A stretch of 63,168 nt of DNA from Nemertoderma westbladi (lineage: Eukaryota > Xenacoelomorpha > Nemertodermatida > Nemertodermatidae), in NCBI GenBank assembly GCA_032718475.1, contig JAUCBJ010001200.1, positions 1 to 63,168 on the forward strand, read 5' to 3'. The notes under the pieces were generated by a model that worked only from the letters and a program-made list of their open reading frames with translations, had not been told where the DNA came from and did not search any database. Shown one piece after another: positions 47,409 through 58,155 of this stretch. Each line of letters starts with the position of its first letter. Within the stretch, counting starts at the first letter, position 1. The position numbers and the translations under genes are program-made.

Positions 47409-48155
47409 TCATTTCTCAATCCTTCGTTGTGGTTTCTGTATAAGTCTGGCTAGTAGCTGAAACCTTATAGAACATTCATTGCGCATTGTCTGAAACAATT
47501 CTGATGTTATTACATTCTTTCCCATTACGAGTAGTGTATATTTATTGACAAGGTTAAAATACTTGTCTTTAATGTTTCTGCTTTCTATTTCTTTCTCATT
47601 TATATCTTCCTTTAATGTCAATATGCTGGCGTACCTGTACTGATCTTCTTGAAGCTTCGGTATCATTTCATTATAGCAGTGGTGTGCGCTTCGTGTACTG
47701 TTTCTTGTAGACCGACGGTTCACTATTTCTGAATCTTTGAATCTAATTTTTTCTAACCCCAATATCTTGCTATAATTATTACAATCTGTTGCACCATTCA
47801 CAATCGTGTAAACTTCGTTCGCCTTCACTTCCATTTCCGACCACGATTTGTGACTTCTACCATGGCAACGGCAAACATCTGCGATCATACCATAATGCCC
47901 ATCTAAGATGTACCGAAAGGTCGATTCGGTGCCTGTTGTGCCTGTCATTAAACTAATTAAATTCGACACTGCCCCTATGTTATGGGGATTACGCAGTAGC
48001 CATCGTAAGAGGTTATACTGTTCTTCTGGTAGTAAATTATGGCCTTCATATGTGATTGCTCGAATAATTATATTAAGACTAGTCTCTCCGTGTAGTGATG
48101 GTGGGGCTTGTTGCAGCACAGCATTGACAGCGTTAGCGACATTCTCAATGTCCAT
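47409..48155 (-). CDS. Unidentified 248-residue protein gene nested antisense in the WHRN intron
   Basis: I do not recognise the family. The ATG at 48155 (context GAGGAAATGG) opens 248 codons: MDIENVANAVNAVLQQAPPS, a likely helical middle with LLPEEQYNLLRWLLRNPHN, a Cys/His patch ADVCRCHGRSHKSW, and a charged probable coiled coil (LKEDINEKEIESRNIKDKYF). An in-frame stop at 48203 precludes a longer N-terminus. That stop directly follows a good splice acceptor (AATTATTTCTTCAG, minus strand), suggesting a spliced 5' UTR. ATTAAA (minus, plus 47376-47381) about 30 bases past the stop could be a poly(A) signal. No RT, transposase or LINE motif and no flanking inverted repeat was seen. It could be a host gene, a retrocopy or an unrecognised mobile-element protein. 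Confidence 0.6.
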   Translation of the reverse strand: MDIENVANAVNAVLQQAPPSLHGETSLNIIIRAITYEGHNLLPEEQYNLLRWLLRNPHNIGAVSNLISLMTGTTGTESTFRYILDGHYGMIADVCRCHGRSHKSWSEMEVKANEVYTIVNGATDCNNYSKILGLEKIRFKDSEIVNRRSTRNSTRSAHHCYNEMIPKLQEDQYRYASILTLKEDINEKEIESRNIKDKYFNLVNKYTLLVMGKNVITSELFQTMRNECSIRFQLLARLIQKPQRRIEK

Positions 48156-48203
48156 TTCCTCTTGAACTTGTTCAAAGATAAATAGATTGTAGGCCAACGA
48201 TCA

Positions 48204-49424
48204 CTGAAGAAATAATTAGTTCTGTTTTTTCTGTTGAACTTGGTACTACTATTGAATGTCGTTATTTTATTATGATATTTGGAAAATGTTTTTTTTTGCT
48301 GACATGAAGGTGCAAATTTTTGAAAGCTCATGACATTTATAAGTCGTTCTACTACTTCTTAAAAAAATGTTAACTTTCAAATATTGAAGTCAAACCTATG
48401 CAGCACACAAATGTGAACAAAAAGCATAAAACTTCAAAACTATTTCGTAATTTTTACAGTTACTCCCTAACCCACCTGTTTTTTTTTGGCACTACTATGC
48501 CCTGGATACTAGCGCATATAGTAGTGATTATTAATTATTTGTTATTGATTCGTGTTCAAAATCATCAGTAGCAATTTATTTTTTGTTAAATTAAGATTTT
48601 TTCACCCACTGTTTTGTAGCACATAATTAATTTTGAGGCTCTTTGTAAAATTACCAATGAATCCGATAGTGATGTAATACAGTAATTCTTTAGTCTAATT
48701 GGGTCAAACTGAACTCAAACTAGATTTAATATAATTATTTAAGTTAGATTTGATATTTTCCATTATGCATAAAAAGCGCGTCTCCGTAACCTGCTCCTTT
48801 TATGACTTGGTAGGCATCGAATGACGTCGTATTTTATTTTGGTTAGTTGTTGCTATTTTTATGTGTTTAAAAAGTGTAGTGGCATACGGAACCGTTACCA
48901 AAAATACTTCTAGAACAAAGTTTTATATTCTAAAATTTTTTAAATATTTTTTATGCCTTTTAAAATGAATAAAAATATTTTGTTCTAGAACCTTAATTTT
49001 ATAAAATACAATAGAATAAAGCCCTAACATGTTTTGGAATATTTAATATCATTTAATTTAATATCAAAGTATCAAATGCGACTGCATACGGAACTCTAGC
49101 CAAAAAGCTAGCTAAATTTCAAAACACCACAAAGTGAGCAAGCAGTGTTGTGTACCCGGTGGTCTAATTTTTGTAGAAATAGCCATATTATTTAAATAAT
49201 TAGTTTTTATTACCAATATGCCTATTACTTGAGCAATATACTTTCTTAATGCACTAAATGAAACTAATATAATAATAACGTCGTGAAAACAATTTTCATT
49301 TATAAATAAAACAACATATTGCAAGTTAAATAACGTGCAAGATATTTTACTATTCTATCGATTCTTTATATATAAATATAATATCTCGAGAATACCGGTA
49401 CTGAAAATAATGTTCTACTTTATT
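48204..49424. other. AT-rich intron sequence with an inverted repeat
   Basis: No gene seen. At 48909-48992, TTCTAGAACAAAGTTTTATA and its near reverse complement form a hairpin. Related phrases GGCATACGGAACCGTTACC (about 48890) and CTGCATACGGAACTCTAGCC (about 49082) lie on either side of it, so this may be a decayed small transposon. Confidence 0.45.
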
Positions 49425-49618
49425 TACCATGCAATAAATAATAATTATTACATCTATTTTTATTACCATGCAATAAATTATAATTATTACATCCATTTTT
49501 ATTACCATGCAATAAATAATAATTATTACATCCATTTTTATTACCATGCAATAAATAATAATTATTACATCTATTTTTATTACCATGCAATAAATAATAA
49601 TTATTACATCCATTTTTA
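49425..49618. repeat. 39-bp minisatellite, five units
   Basis: Five near-identical 39-bp units beginning TACCATGCAATAAAT, differing mainly at ATCTATTTT/ATCCATTTT. The length is a multiple of three, so both strands look open, which is an artefact. Confidence 0.92.
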
Positions 49619-49899
49619 TACTAGCTAATATTTGGGTGATTTGGTGTTATAAATAAATGATTTGCACAATAATTAGCAATTTTCTTTGAAATAATGGCAA
49701 GAGTTTGGTATAGATCCGCATTTAGTTCCGTTTAGACCCGGATTTTTGAATTATTTTGCTACATTATTTAAACAATTTCAGTCGCTTTAATAATATCTTT
49801 TTCCAGAACATTTTTATACAGTAAAGATACCAAGTGTCTGCAATGAATGTACATTTTATCTTAACAATGTGGGAGATGATACAAAGTGAAATAAAATAG

Positions 49900-50208
49900 T
49901 CAATTCTTGGGATTCCCATCAAATGTTGCGATCATAACCCTGGAATTTATAGATTCGATGTTGATTAGGGTCTGAAGTGCAAATGGGCTTAGCAGAATTC
50001 CTACTCCACCAATTGATGCATTGGCCGAGTTTCTTACTGCTGAGCTTGTTACTAACGTCCATCCATTTCCAATGTCATTGTACTTCATGGCAGTGTCTTC
50101 ATGACAAATAGATACAGATGATGATATCTTGGATAGCGATGACGACATGTAACTAAATGCGGGTCTATACTCTAGCCGAAATAATTGTTTCAAAAAGCGC
50201 AGAAACAA
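49900..50208 (-). pseudogene. LINE endonuclease fragment of a different RTE-like family
   Basis: 102 residues ending in a stop. The segment IGNGWTLVTSSAVRNSANAS, then GGVGILLSPFALQTL and RVMIATFDGNPKN, is the central part of LINE AP-endonucleases (WTLVTSSA and GGVGLLLSP type). Preceding residues (SSSVSICHEDTAMKYND) also fit. Neither the catalytic N-terminus nor the rest of the element is present. It is not closely related to the LINE at 39030-43665. Confidence 0.7.
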
Positions 50209-50348
50209 GTTACAGAATGAAGTTGGAGCAACAAAACCATAATTGTGCCCAAGTTTATTGTTTGCCTTTTTAATGGTAGCTATTTTTTTTAGCCGTGGAG
50301 TTGTTAGAATTTTTATTGTTGGTTATTTTTTCTATTAACTTAACAGCA

Positions 50349-50507
50349 TAAAGGCCACGATAGACCACAGGAGCGGCGAGCGGCAGCGGCGAGCGGCCGC
50401 GGCAAGCGGCCACTTTTTAAAAATAGAACACATTATTTTCTATGGGTGATGATAAACCACAAATGGCCGCTGCCTCTCGCCGCTCCTTTAGTGTATCATG
50501 GCCTTTA
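50349..50507. mobile_element. 159-bp MITE with GC-rich terminal inverted repeats
   Basis: The left end TAAAGGCCACGATAGACCA mirrors the right end (reverse complement TAAAGGCCATGATACACTA). Pairing continues into GGAGCGGCGAGCGGCAGCGG on both arms. The centre holds AATAGAACACATTATTTTCT. There is no ORF and no clear target duplication. Confidence 0.8.
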
Positions 50508-51360
50508 CAGATTTATTTTATTTTTTGATTTTTGATTTTTGATAATTGCTAGTTTCTATACCGTATTTATCGAGATAGCTAAACGATTTTTATGGTAGCT
50601 AGTGATTGTTTTATTAACTTTGACGCTTAATTTTTTATTAAATAGTTTGCAAATAACGCCTAGCTAGTATAACAAATCACAGGGGCTGCATCAACAGTGC
50701 CAAAATTTATCGGAAAAAGTGAGGACACAAAACAACTATATAGTAGTATCAAACTTATATTCATTAAAATTACGTTAGTGATAAAAATCCAAAGAAATTG
50801 GTTGGGCGTATTTCATATAGATTTCTTGTAGACAAGCTGTTAGCTTTTACGATTCTAAATAAATATGAAAAGATACAAGTTTCTAGAAATTTTCTAAAAA
50901 TCAGCAACTATGAACACGAAAAATGGTACCCATAGTCAAAGGGTGACTAACATTAATTGTGTGAGACATAATAAAATCTAGGGTAACTGTGATTGATTCT
51001 AGAATGTTTCCTGAAAATACCGTTTATACGTTTATACAATTTGAAAAGTTAAATAAGTTGTTTAAGGTTTTACGCTGATAAGCGCATCACATAATTGTTT
51101 ACATGTAACATTTTCCAGCGTTGTCACCTAGTATGTATAGCGAGCGTAACGAGCTATGATTACGTAAATCAACAAGGCTGATTTCCAACTGACATCATTG
51201 GGGCTCCATAGAGTGTGAGTAGGTATTTCAACGGGTGGTGAGAGTTTGATATCGTACTACGATTCCTGAGTGTATCTCAAGTTGAATATGGATTTGAATC
51301 GGTTGAATTCGTTCAATAGCACTCTGAGTTCTACCGAGGGGGCCTGCTGTCGGAAAATGT
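50508..51360. other. Intron sequence, no gene recognised
   Basis: AT-rich. A small palindrome TAGCGAGCGTAACGAGCTA lies at about 51138. A short ATG-led frame (MDLNRLNSFNSTLSSTEGAC) starts near 51290 but runs into the foldback repeat, so I do not call it. Confidence 0.4.
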
Positions 51361-51369
51361 ATCCTTTAA

Positions 51370-52360
51370 ATTGTATTTATAAGCGTTTTAAAAAAGTGTC
51401 TTTTGCGAAATCGCACCATCCGTATCATTGTCATTCTTCACATTAGTCGTCATTTAATATCAATAGAAATCTTGCGTTGCAAGGATTCCAATTAATGTAA
51501 CAATATCTAAATTTCGTTGAGAAACAGCTGAGAAACATACCGTTGTTGCCCACCAACTCATAAAATAAATAACACATTCCCAGAATATTGTGTATTTATT
51601 AAATATAATAAATGGTCTTCAGCGAACAATACGTCTTACAATCTTTGAACGCCTATATCTCAGCTGTTTCTCAATGAAATTCAGATATTTTTACATATTG
51701 TATAGGCATACCACTGTTGTCAAATAACTAGTATAATAATAATAATAATAATAACCAGTATAATGAAACTAAATCAATTAGCACAATAATTAATTAGTAA
51801 GGACGCCAGACAATAACATTTCACCAAAGTTCCACTCAACAGTTTCTCCACCGCCGTTCCCCGTTCTTTCCACCAATCGCCAAGCCTCGTTGGCCCCGCC
51901 CCAAACACTGGCGCCTCCAGCCGAGGGTGCAGTCTGCCCTGTGGCGGGAGTGGCAGTGGGCGCAACTGCGGCGGAAGGTGTCGTAGCCGCCCACTCGTCG
52001 CCGGCCCAGTCCTGACCGAAATATTATGATTATCACCGAATTATGATTGTTACTTAATTGAAATCCTTGCAACGCAATCTTTCTAACGATAAGAAAAAAA
52101 TTACGACTAATGTGAATAATGGCAATGATACGGATGGTGCGATTTCGCAAAAGACACTTTTTAAAACGCTTATAAAAAATTTAAAGGCGAAATCGCAAAT
52201 TCCGGCTTCATGGTAACAACCACGTTGAGTTGAACTAGTTGTGTTTCAAATTTCAAGCAATATGATAAAGATTTGTAGAAAAATTTCGGGGGGGGGGGGG
52301 GTTGGGGGAGTCCGTGTAATCAGAAAATGAAACTATATTACGGGTCATGGTGTAGTGCAT
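51370..52360. repeat. Large foldback repeat with a GC-rich centre
   Basis: The left arm (GCGTTTTAAAAAAGTGTCTT, then GCGAAATCGCACCATCC) pairs with the right arm near 52125-52180 (GGATGGTGCGATTTCGC). AATCTTGCGTTGCAAGGATT pairs with AATCCTTGCAACGCAATC. A second inner pair (51513 and about 51655) is shared with 36480-36990. The right end has a G run at about 52289 and CATGGTGTAGTGC. A TAA microsatellite (about 51731) and a GC-rich segment sit in the loop. Confidence 0.75.
51841..52016 (+). other. GC-rich open segment, possible exon
   Basis: About 175 bp of strikingly GC-rich sequence in an AT-rich region. On plus it follows CCACTCAACAG, a weak acceptor, and is open as Pro/Ala-rich peptide (SPPPFPVLSTNRQASLAPPQ, then AEGAVCPVAGVAVG) to a TGA. 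Other frames are open too, as GC-rich DNA tends to be. It does not continue the PDZ domain. It could be an alternative terminal exon, a captured gene piece inside the repeat, or chance. Confidence 0.25.
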
Positions 52361-52985
52361 GTGCAATGTGTATGCATACTGCAGTACTAGTACTGTGGTA
52401 CCGGTATTGTAAGTGAATCATGTACTGTATATGCACCCTCGGCATATTACCAATTGGGGTGTCGTTTCGGTCTATTTGAACATTTTCGGCCTATTTTAAC
52501 ATATTAACTTAATTGCACGTATATTGAATTTCGATATTCACCATTTAAGATACCCTTTAAAGGAAAGTAGCAGGTTCTAATGGTAGGCGTTTCTAACCAA
52601 AACAATAAACTAAATTTAGGAACACAGTTTACAGTAAAAATTTTACTTCTAGGCACTAATTTTTCTATATTTATTTAACATTAACCCTATGATAAGAATG
52701 ATCCTACGACACCCAAATTGGCTATTTGCGCACCCTCAAGAGAGGGTTCAAACGAGCTGAAGATTTAAAACGAGCTATAATCATCATTTGAAATAATTCA
52801 ATAGACAACATGTTTTATATCAACCAATAATATAACATTAAGCAAAATAATGCAGCTCTAAAATATTATTTAAATCGATCAATAATTTCAATCGAAATAA
52901 TTCAGCAGGACAAAAATTGTAATCGATTTTTCGCGCCTCCGTAGGCAAACATACACAAATACACTACGTCAGGATTCTGATTTAA
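52361..52985. other. Intron sequence, no gene recognised
   Basis: AT-rich, with short palindromic phrases such as GCAGTACTAGTACTG. Nothing coding or structured is supported. Confidence 0.4.
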
Positions 52986-53420
52986 AAATGGCTCTAACAC
53001 GGCTTCGTGGTCGCTGGGAAGGTAAGATGATTCCGCCTAAAGGACTGAGTTTTGGCGACTAGCCTTAAAGTGAGCTCTGCTCCAAGGTAGAGGGCGTCTT
53101 TGTTCCCAGACCGGGCCCTAACACGGCTTCGCTGTCGCTGGGAAGGTAAGATGATTCCGCCTAAAGGACTGAGTTTCGCTGGCTAACTAGCCCCAGAGCG
53201 CTCGCGCACTCTGTTGGCTACTTAGTTCGTCCCGGGACCAACTATTTAGTTTTGGGGGGAAAGTAGCGGTGTCCCTATAGGCTTCGACTCTGTCAGTTAC
53301 GGTAGTGCTTGTGCACTCTGTCCGCTGGCTGTACGGTTCATCTCAGGCTCGCCAGGATCGACTGTATGGTTTTGAGGGCAAAGTATCAGCTAACCGTTTG
53401 CGTCCAATCGGTCCCACCCC
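52986..53420 (+). repeat. Tandem leader-like modules with ATG and splice donors
   Basis: A module of about 60 bp (CTAACACGGCTTCG, GTCGCTGGGAAGGTAAG, ATTCCGCCTAAAGGACTGAG) occurs at 52994 and 53118, exactly 124 bp apart. Both contain the consensus donor AAG/GTAAGA (GT at 53022 and 53146). The first is preceded in frame by an ATG at 52988. A second module type (GCACTCTGTTGGCT / GCACTCTGTCCGCTGGCT) repeats at about 53206 and 53312. This resembles tandem promoter/leader units of a mobile element or a duplicated first exon. The family is unknown. Confidence 0.45.
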
Positions 53421-53539
53421 TGTTTGGACTCAGACGGTAACCTGGTGTTCTGCACTATCGCCAAGTTCCAATAGCGTGAAGCTGCACCAACTTTATTACG
53501 ACGTTTTAGACTTGTCAGACTTTTCATTGCTTTTCTAGA

Positions 53540-54490
53540 CGTTTTCATAAGCTGTGACGTTTAAGACGTTCTACGACTTTTAAGACTTTTTACCACTTTT
53601 TTCCATATATATTTTTTCAGTGTATTTTTAGCATAACGAAACGACTAAAAATACTGTATTTTCTGTATATTTTGGATTATTTTGAGGCTATAATTTGGAT
53701 CCTAACGGATCCAAAGCGGTGTTACAGTACACTATTTTTATATGCCAGAAGGGAGCAATATACATCTTTGGAAGAACAGACATCACTGTGTTTTTGCACT
53801 ATATTGAAAGGTTGTGGATGTCCGTAAATAACAAGTCATTGAAAGGACCGCGTTTTAGTGGGAAATATTTCATGTCAGCCGGGAACCAAAACAATAAGGG
53901 AAAATATAGCACCCCTTGGTGGAACTTTTAGAGATACAAAGCCGTTTTGGGAGCTTATCGTGCCAAGAAGCACGAGAAATCCATTACAAATATCATTTAA
54001 AATGATCACTAAGATCATTCGTATTAAAATATTGACTATTGTTACTAAATGTCCAGTATGCCATTAGCCAAATGATAAAAAACTGGATAAAGTGATTAGA
54101 CAAATTTCCGTTGCTCTGGAAACTAAATTGGTAAGCATAGTTCAGTCATTCGATAGTCATTGGCTTGATTTCATAAAATTTGGGAAAAATATCATCAATA
54201 GTTTACCTTATTGCTATGCAAAATACATGTTGTTAAGAAAGGAAACATTAAATTGAAAGTGTTAATACGGTCGGAATTTTTGGAGCATGGGATTTTTGTG
54301 ATCTATCTTTATGCCCAAAGGTACTTACTAAAAAATATTGGCACGTTTGTCACTTTAGTCATAACTCACAATTTCACCCTTAATATTGTTAAGCCACTCT
54401 ACTATATCTATATAATGTATTTAAAAAAAGTGTTAGAAGTACCTGTAGTGACCTGTATTGACCAGTTTGTATTACTATATAGGCTTCAAG
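53540..54490. other. Noncoding stretch after the leader modules
   Basis: 53490-53590 is rich in GACGTTTTAGAC/TTTAAGAC phrases. 53690-54070 has short frames in two phases but no recognised motif. It may be the body of the same unknown element. Confidence 0.35.
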
Positions 54491-54658
54491 TTTCAAAGAT
54501 CGGTAATAATATCTATACAATGTTGTACATGCATTTGTATGTCGCGTACCACGGACACTCTACAGTAGTAGAGTTGCCCGTTAATGTCACAGATAACCGC
54601 AACTCCTTTACCAGTATTTAGTGAATTCATAACAATTTCCATATTGCCATTTGGTGGT

Positions 54659-54821
54659 TCATTCTTTGCTGAAAACTTCCCCAATGGTTAGTTCCCTTTC
54701 GTGGTCAGCTATTTCTCCATTTCTTCCTTGCCGGATATATCTCGCTTTTCGGGCTTCGTTAAAGGCTTCTTCGTGGTTGGGTAGCGTCAAACAAGTTCTT
54801 AGCTTCCCATCTGGAGCGTAC
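54659..54821 (-). CDS. Candidate terminal exon of an unidentified minus-strand gene
   Basis: A minus-strand acceptor (GAATTAATTTTGCAG) is followed by one base and 53 codons to a TGA: YAPDGKLRTCLTLPNHEEAF, then ARKARYIRQGRNGEIADHER and ELTIGEVF. Composition is protein-like and charged. Immediately downstream a different frame stays open (NMEIVMNSLNTGKGVAVICD, then NGQLYYCRV), so this may be a decayed longer exon with a frameshift near 54670. I cannot name the family. A LINE or other mobile-element origin is possible. Confidence 0.35.
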
Positions 54822-55124
54822 CTGCAAAATTAATTCACATTATTAGGTAACAAGAGTTTAAACCCAAAAGGAATACAGAACTAATCTTTTAGAAAACTAA
54901 TGAGATTCAAATAATCACCGACTCCTTTGTTTAACTATCGCTACCGGTACCATAATTTAACTAACTCTACATTTATTTTGGCTTAGTTTATTTGAATCTT
55001 ATAATGGAGAATTTGCGAAACTTTTTACGTTCGGACAGCATAGTAAAGAGCAAAGTGGTTGTTTTTAGAATTGTTTTGATAAATTGATAAATATTAAGAT
55101 GTATTTACTTGCTTACCGCAAAAA
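54822..55124. other. Short unassigned stretch before the 3-kb repeats
   Basis: AT-rich, contains the candidate acceptor at its left edge on the minus strand. Nothing else is supported. Confidence 0.4.
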
Positions 55125-55726
55125 CGAGAGAAAGCCGCCCCAATATTAGATTATTACAACAACATATCCATTGGGTAAGAAAGTGGAGGAGAGCCAGCCC
55201 GTCTCTTAATTTTTTACTTTATATTACGCGATCAATTTTCACTCATCTCGTCATGAACCCAACATGTAGGTAACCTTTTGTTAAATTTGTTGGCTATGCG
55301 TTTGCGGTTGTTTGGGCGGAGTGTGGTAGGCCTACACTTTTCACACTTAAATATTTTGGTTGTGAAATGTTACAGGGCATAGCTATCTGAGATATTTCAT
55401 TTATATTTTATTATGAGAGGAAGAAGAACATACAACGTTATTTACTATATATGTAACAAAATAATTGTTTACGGGTTTAACTTGGAAGCCTCCCCAAATA
55501 GTTGATATACAATTATATTTAAAATTATTTCCATGGTCATGGTCATTCACCCGTCTTTAGTTAGAAATTTGTTTGCATGAAAGACAGTTTAGTTTAGTTT
55601 TTACTGATTTATTATCTCTTATCTGACTGGGGTAATAATAAAGGATAGGATAAATGGAAGCAAAGTGTGACAGTAACAAATATTTCCCCGTCACCCTAGC
55701 ATGTCTTAAGTATATGATATATCAAA

Positions 55727-55775
55727 GGGGGAAGTTTGGATTCACTGCATAAATGCAGTTCACCAAACTTCCCCC
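55727..55775. other. Conserved hairpin, copy 1
   Basis: Perfect 13-bp stem GGGGGAAGTTTGG / CCAAACTTCCCCC. The 23-base loop contains a second palindrome, CTGCATAAATGCAG. Confidence 0.85.
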
Positions 55776-56631
55776 GAATGCACACTGTAACTTCCCCCTT
55801 CCCACAAATATCCACTGTTGAATTAATTTGAAGCGATATAATAAGTACAAAATTGTGCGAGTTTTTAATTGTGTGGTCCAATTGTTATTTGATTTCTATT
55901 TATTATTTAAAGTGCATTTAATATCACACTGGTTTTTAGAATATTATACTATACAACCTTATGTTTTATTAATTTACCCAATCGAAGCCTCATAAGGGCC
56001 GGTTATTTGTACGCATATCCCCTAATGCGCTCAGTAAGGTTCAAACAACATATTAATATGAAAATAAAGTATCTGCAAAGAAAAGAACCCAATACTATAT
56101 AATTTGACCTTATTAAAAAATTTGCACTTTTGCACACTTATTTGTACAAATGCACTTTAGCAGATCGTAATGGTGGCTCTTATTTAACAAACTTATGTTT
56201 ATCCTCTACCGATCTACGATGGTGTATGATCAAGTGTCAGTCGCTAAAAGTGTCAAAAATCCAATTTAATAAATCTGGATTTGCGATTTTGGACCATATT
56301 CATGGACATTTTTAAGTCACTTTATAGACATAAAAAGTTAAACAAATGTTACGATTATAGTTAGAAATCATTCCAAACTACATTTTAATCCAAAAAATAA
56401 CATTCTACGATGAATAGAACTGGAAATAACAGTGTTTGAAATATCGAAAAAATGTTCACTATTTAAGTGCATTTTGCACTAAGTGCACATAAGTCTTTTC
56501 CCAAGTTTTATCCTATTTCACACACTACAATCTATCCTCTATCCAATGAAAAAAGTTTCAGATTAAACGGCCCTGTAGAACCGAAGTTATTGATGTTTAA
56601 AAATAGTCACTCGAAAATTTCAAATTCTCTT

Positions 56632-56704
56632 GGTCACATAGTCTAGTGGTTATCAATCACGTTAATGAAACCTAAGTTCGCGGGTTCGAAATCCAATATT
56701 GACC
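56632..56704 (+). other. tRNA-like sequence, copy 1 (73 nt)
   Basis: GGTCA at the 5' end pairs with TGACC at the 3' end. A box TAGTCTAGTGG and B box GGTTCGAAATC are correctly placed. The anticodon arm does not pair well (ACGTTAATGAAACCT) and there is no 3' pol III T run at the end. More likely a tRNA-derived part of the repeat than a working tRNA gene. Confidence 0.6.
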
Positions 56705-58155
56705 TGACCATTCTTAATTTTTTTGCAAAAAAAATTATTTTTATTTTTTCACTAAAATCGCTCTAACTTCGGTTCTGGTGGTCCAAATTCAATAAAATTG
56801 GTATATTCTTTGCCGTAATTTTTTTCTTAATCTTTTGAGAAGGGGTTATTTTTGGCCCCAAAAAAATTAAAAAAAAGGGCCAAAATAACGCGATATTTTT
56901 CGACCCTTAAAATTCGTAATTTTAATTATATATGTTAAGATAAAAGATAGCGGAGTTAATTTGATACTTTTTACAGGTACTTTTGGCGCAATACGCTAAA
57001 TTATAATGGAATAGCGATTTGTTAAAAAAAAAAATTTTTCGTCCCTTTTTATAAATATTATATTTCACACGATCGCCTGCCGCTCCAGTTTTATAATACC
57101 TCCGGCGCTGTGATTAACGCTGTTAGATAGATAATTTAACGCACTATAAGTCTGTGTAAACAAATCTCCCGTAAGTTAAGTAGTTTTCGAGCTAGACGAT
57201 TTCCCGCGAAGCAAGTTTGAAGCGCGAAATTATAATTTTGGCCCTCATTTTTTTAATATCATCCTTGGAGCAAAACCGATAGCATATTTGAATTCCCCGT
57301 ATGGATATTGACTGTATAGAATGTACCTTAACCAACTAAAGTTAAAAATAAAAAATTATTCGATAAAAACTACTTTACAAATTCTGGCCCTTTTTGGCCC
57401 CTATTGCCGACATATTTTTTGTACCCCCATTCGATAGGAACGTAGCCCCAATGGTCTTCTACGAGTTTCATAAAAGAATTAGTGGATTCCTACCCGCGTT
57501 GTCGAATTAAACATTTCGGAAATAAGTTTTCCAAAAAAGACGGACAAAAACGTACAAATTTACAGCCCCTTTTTCCACCCGAAATTTTAATAAATATCTT
57601 ACCCCCATTCGATACGAAGGTAGTACCACTCTTCCCCTTTCCAACCGCGTTACTTTCGTCCCCGTACGATTAATATTAGCCGAGTTATAGCGGATCCCGC
57701 AAAGTCATTTTGTCCGTTTTTTCAACTTTGACGGACATTTTCGGAAAAAAGGCGTGGTAATCTTTTTTGAAAAAAAAAACGAATTCACTAATTAATCCCT
57801 TCTATCGTATCCCGGCGTCGGCTAAGCAATAACCTAGGGTTTTTTCGAGCCACTGTAGAGCGCCTTTCAAAAAAATTTTAAAATTGTCGAAAAAATGACG
57901 GTTTTTTGTCCGCCGTGTCCGTCGAAGGGTTAGATTTAATAATGTTAGAGTTGCTAATATCTTAGAATTCCGAGCCGCTCCCCTGGTGAGAAAATAAAAA
58001 AATTTGGTCAGTTCCTTCATCGAAAAGTCCCCCAGAATCCCAAGTTAACCTATATAGTTAGCGATGGCCTGCGGCTTTAGGAGCGGCCGCGGTATTCACC
58101 TCCCTCATAGCGGCCGCGGCGGTGTTGCGTCAAATGGAGAAATATTTATCCCACC

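Larger units (their letters stand above)
55125..58155. repeat. 3-kb direct repeat, copy 1
   Basis: Begins CGAGAGAAAGCCGCCCC and ends AAATATTTATCCCACC. The same sequence recurs at 58277-61300 with only scattered substitutions and small indels. It contains the hairpin at 55727-55775, the tRNA-like sequence at 56632-56704, stretches of GGCCC and A-runs, and NotI-like GCGGCCGCGG palindromes near its right end. No ORF has protein character; short frames are shared by both copies simply because the DNA is. Confidence 0.93.

Noticed and set aside
51290-51450. ATG-led frame MDLNRLNSFNS as a possible alternative first exon
   Set aside because: It runs into the foldback repeat and stops there, and there is no convincing donor before it.
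53305-53538. 77-codon plus ORF after the leader modules
   Set aside because: No recognised motif, and it overlaps duplicated leader sequence. Kept only as unassigned sequence.
57482-57673. Short ORF repeated identically at 60626-60817
   Set aside because: Identity reflects the recent 3-kb duplication, not protein conservation.
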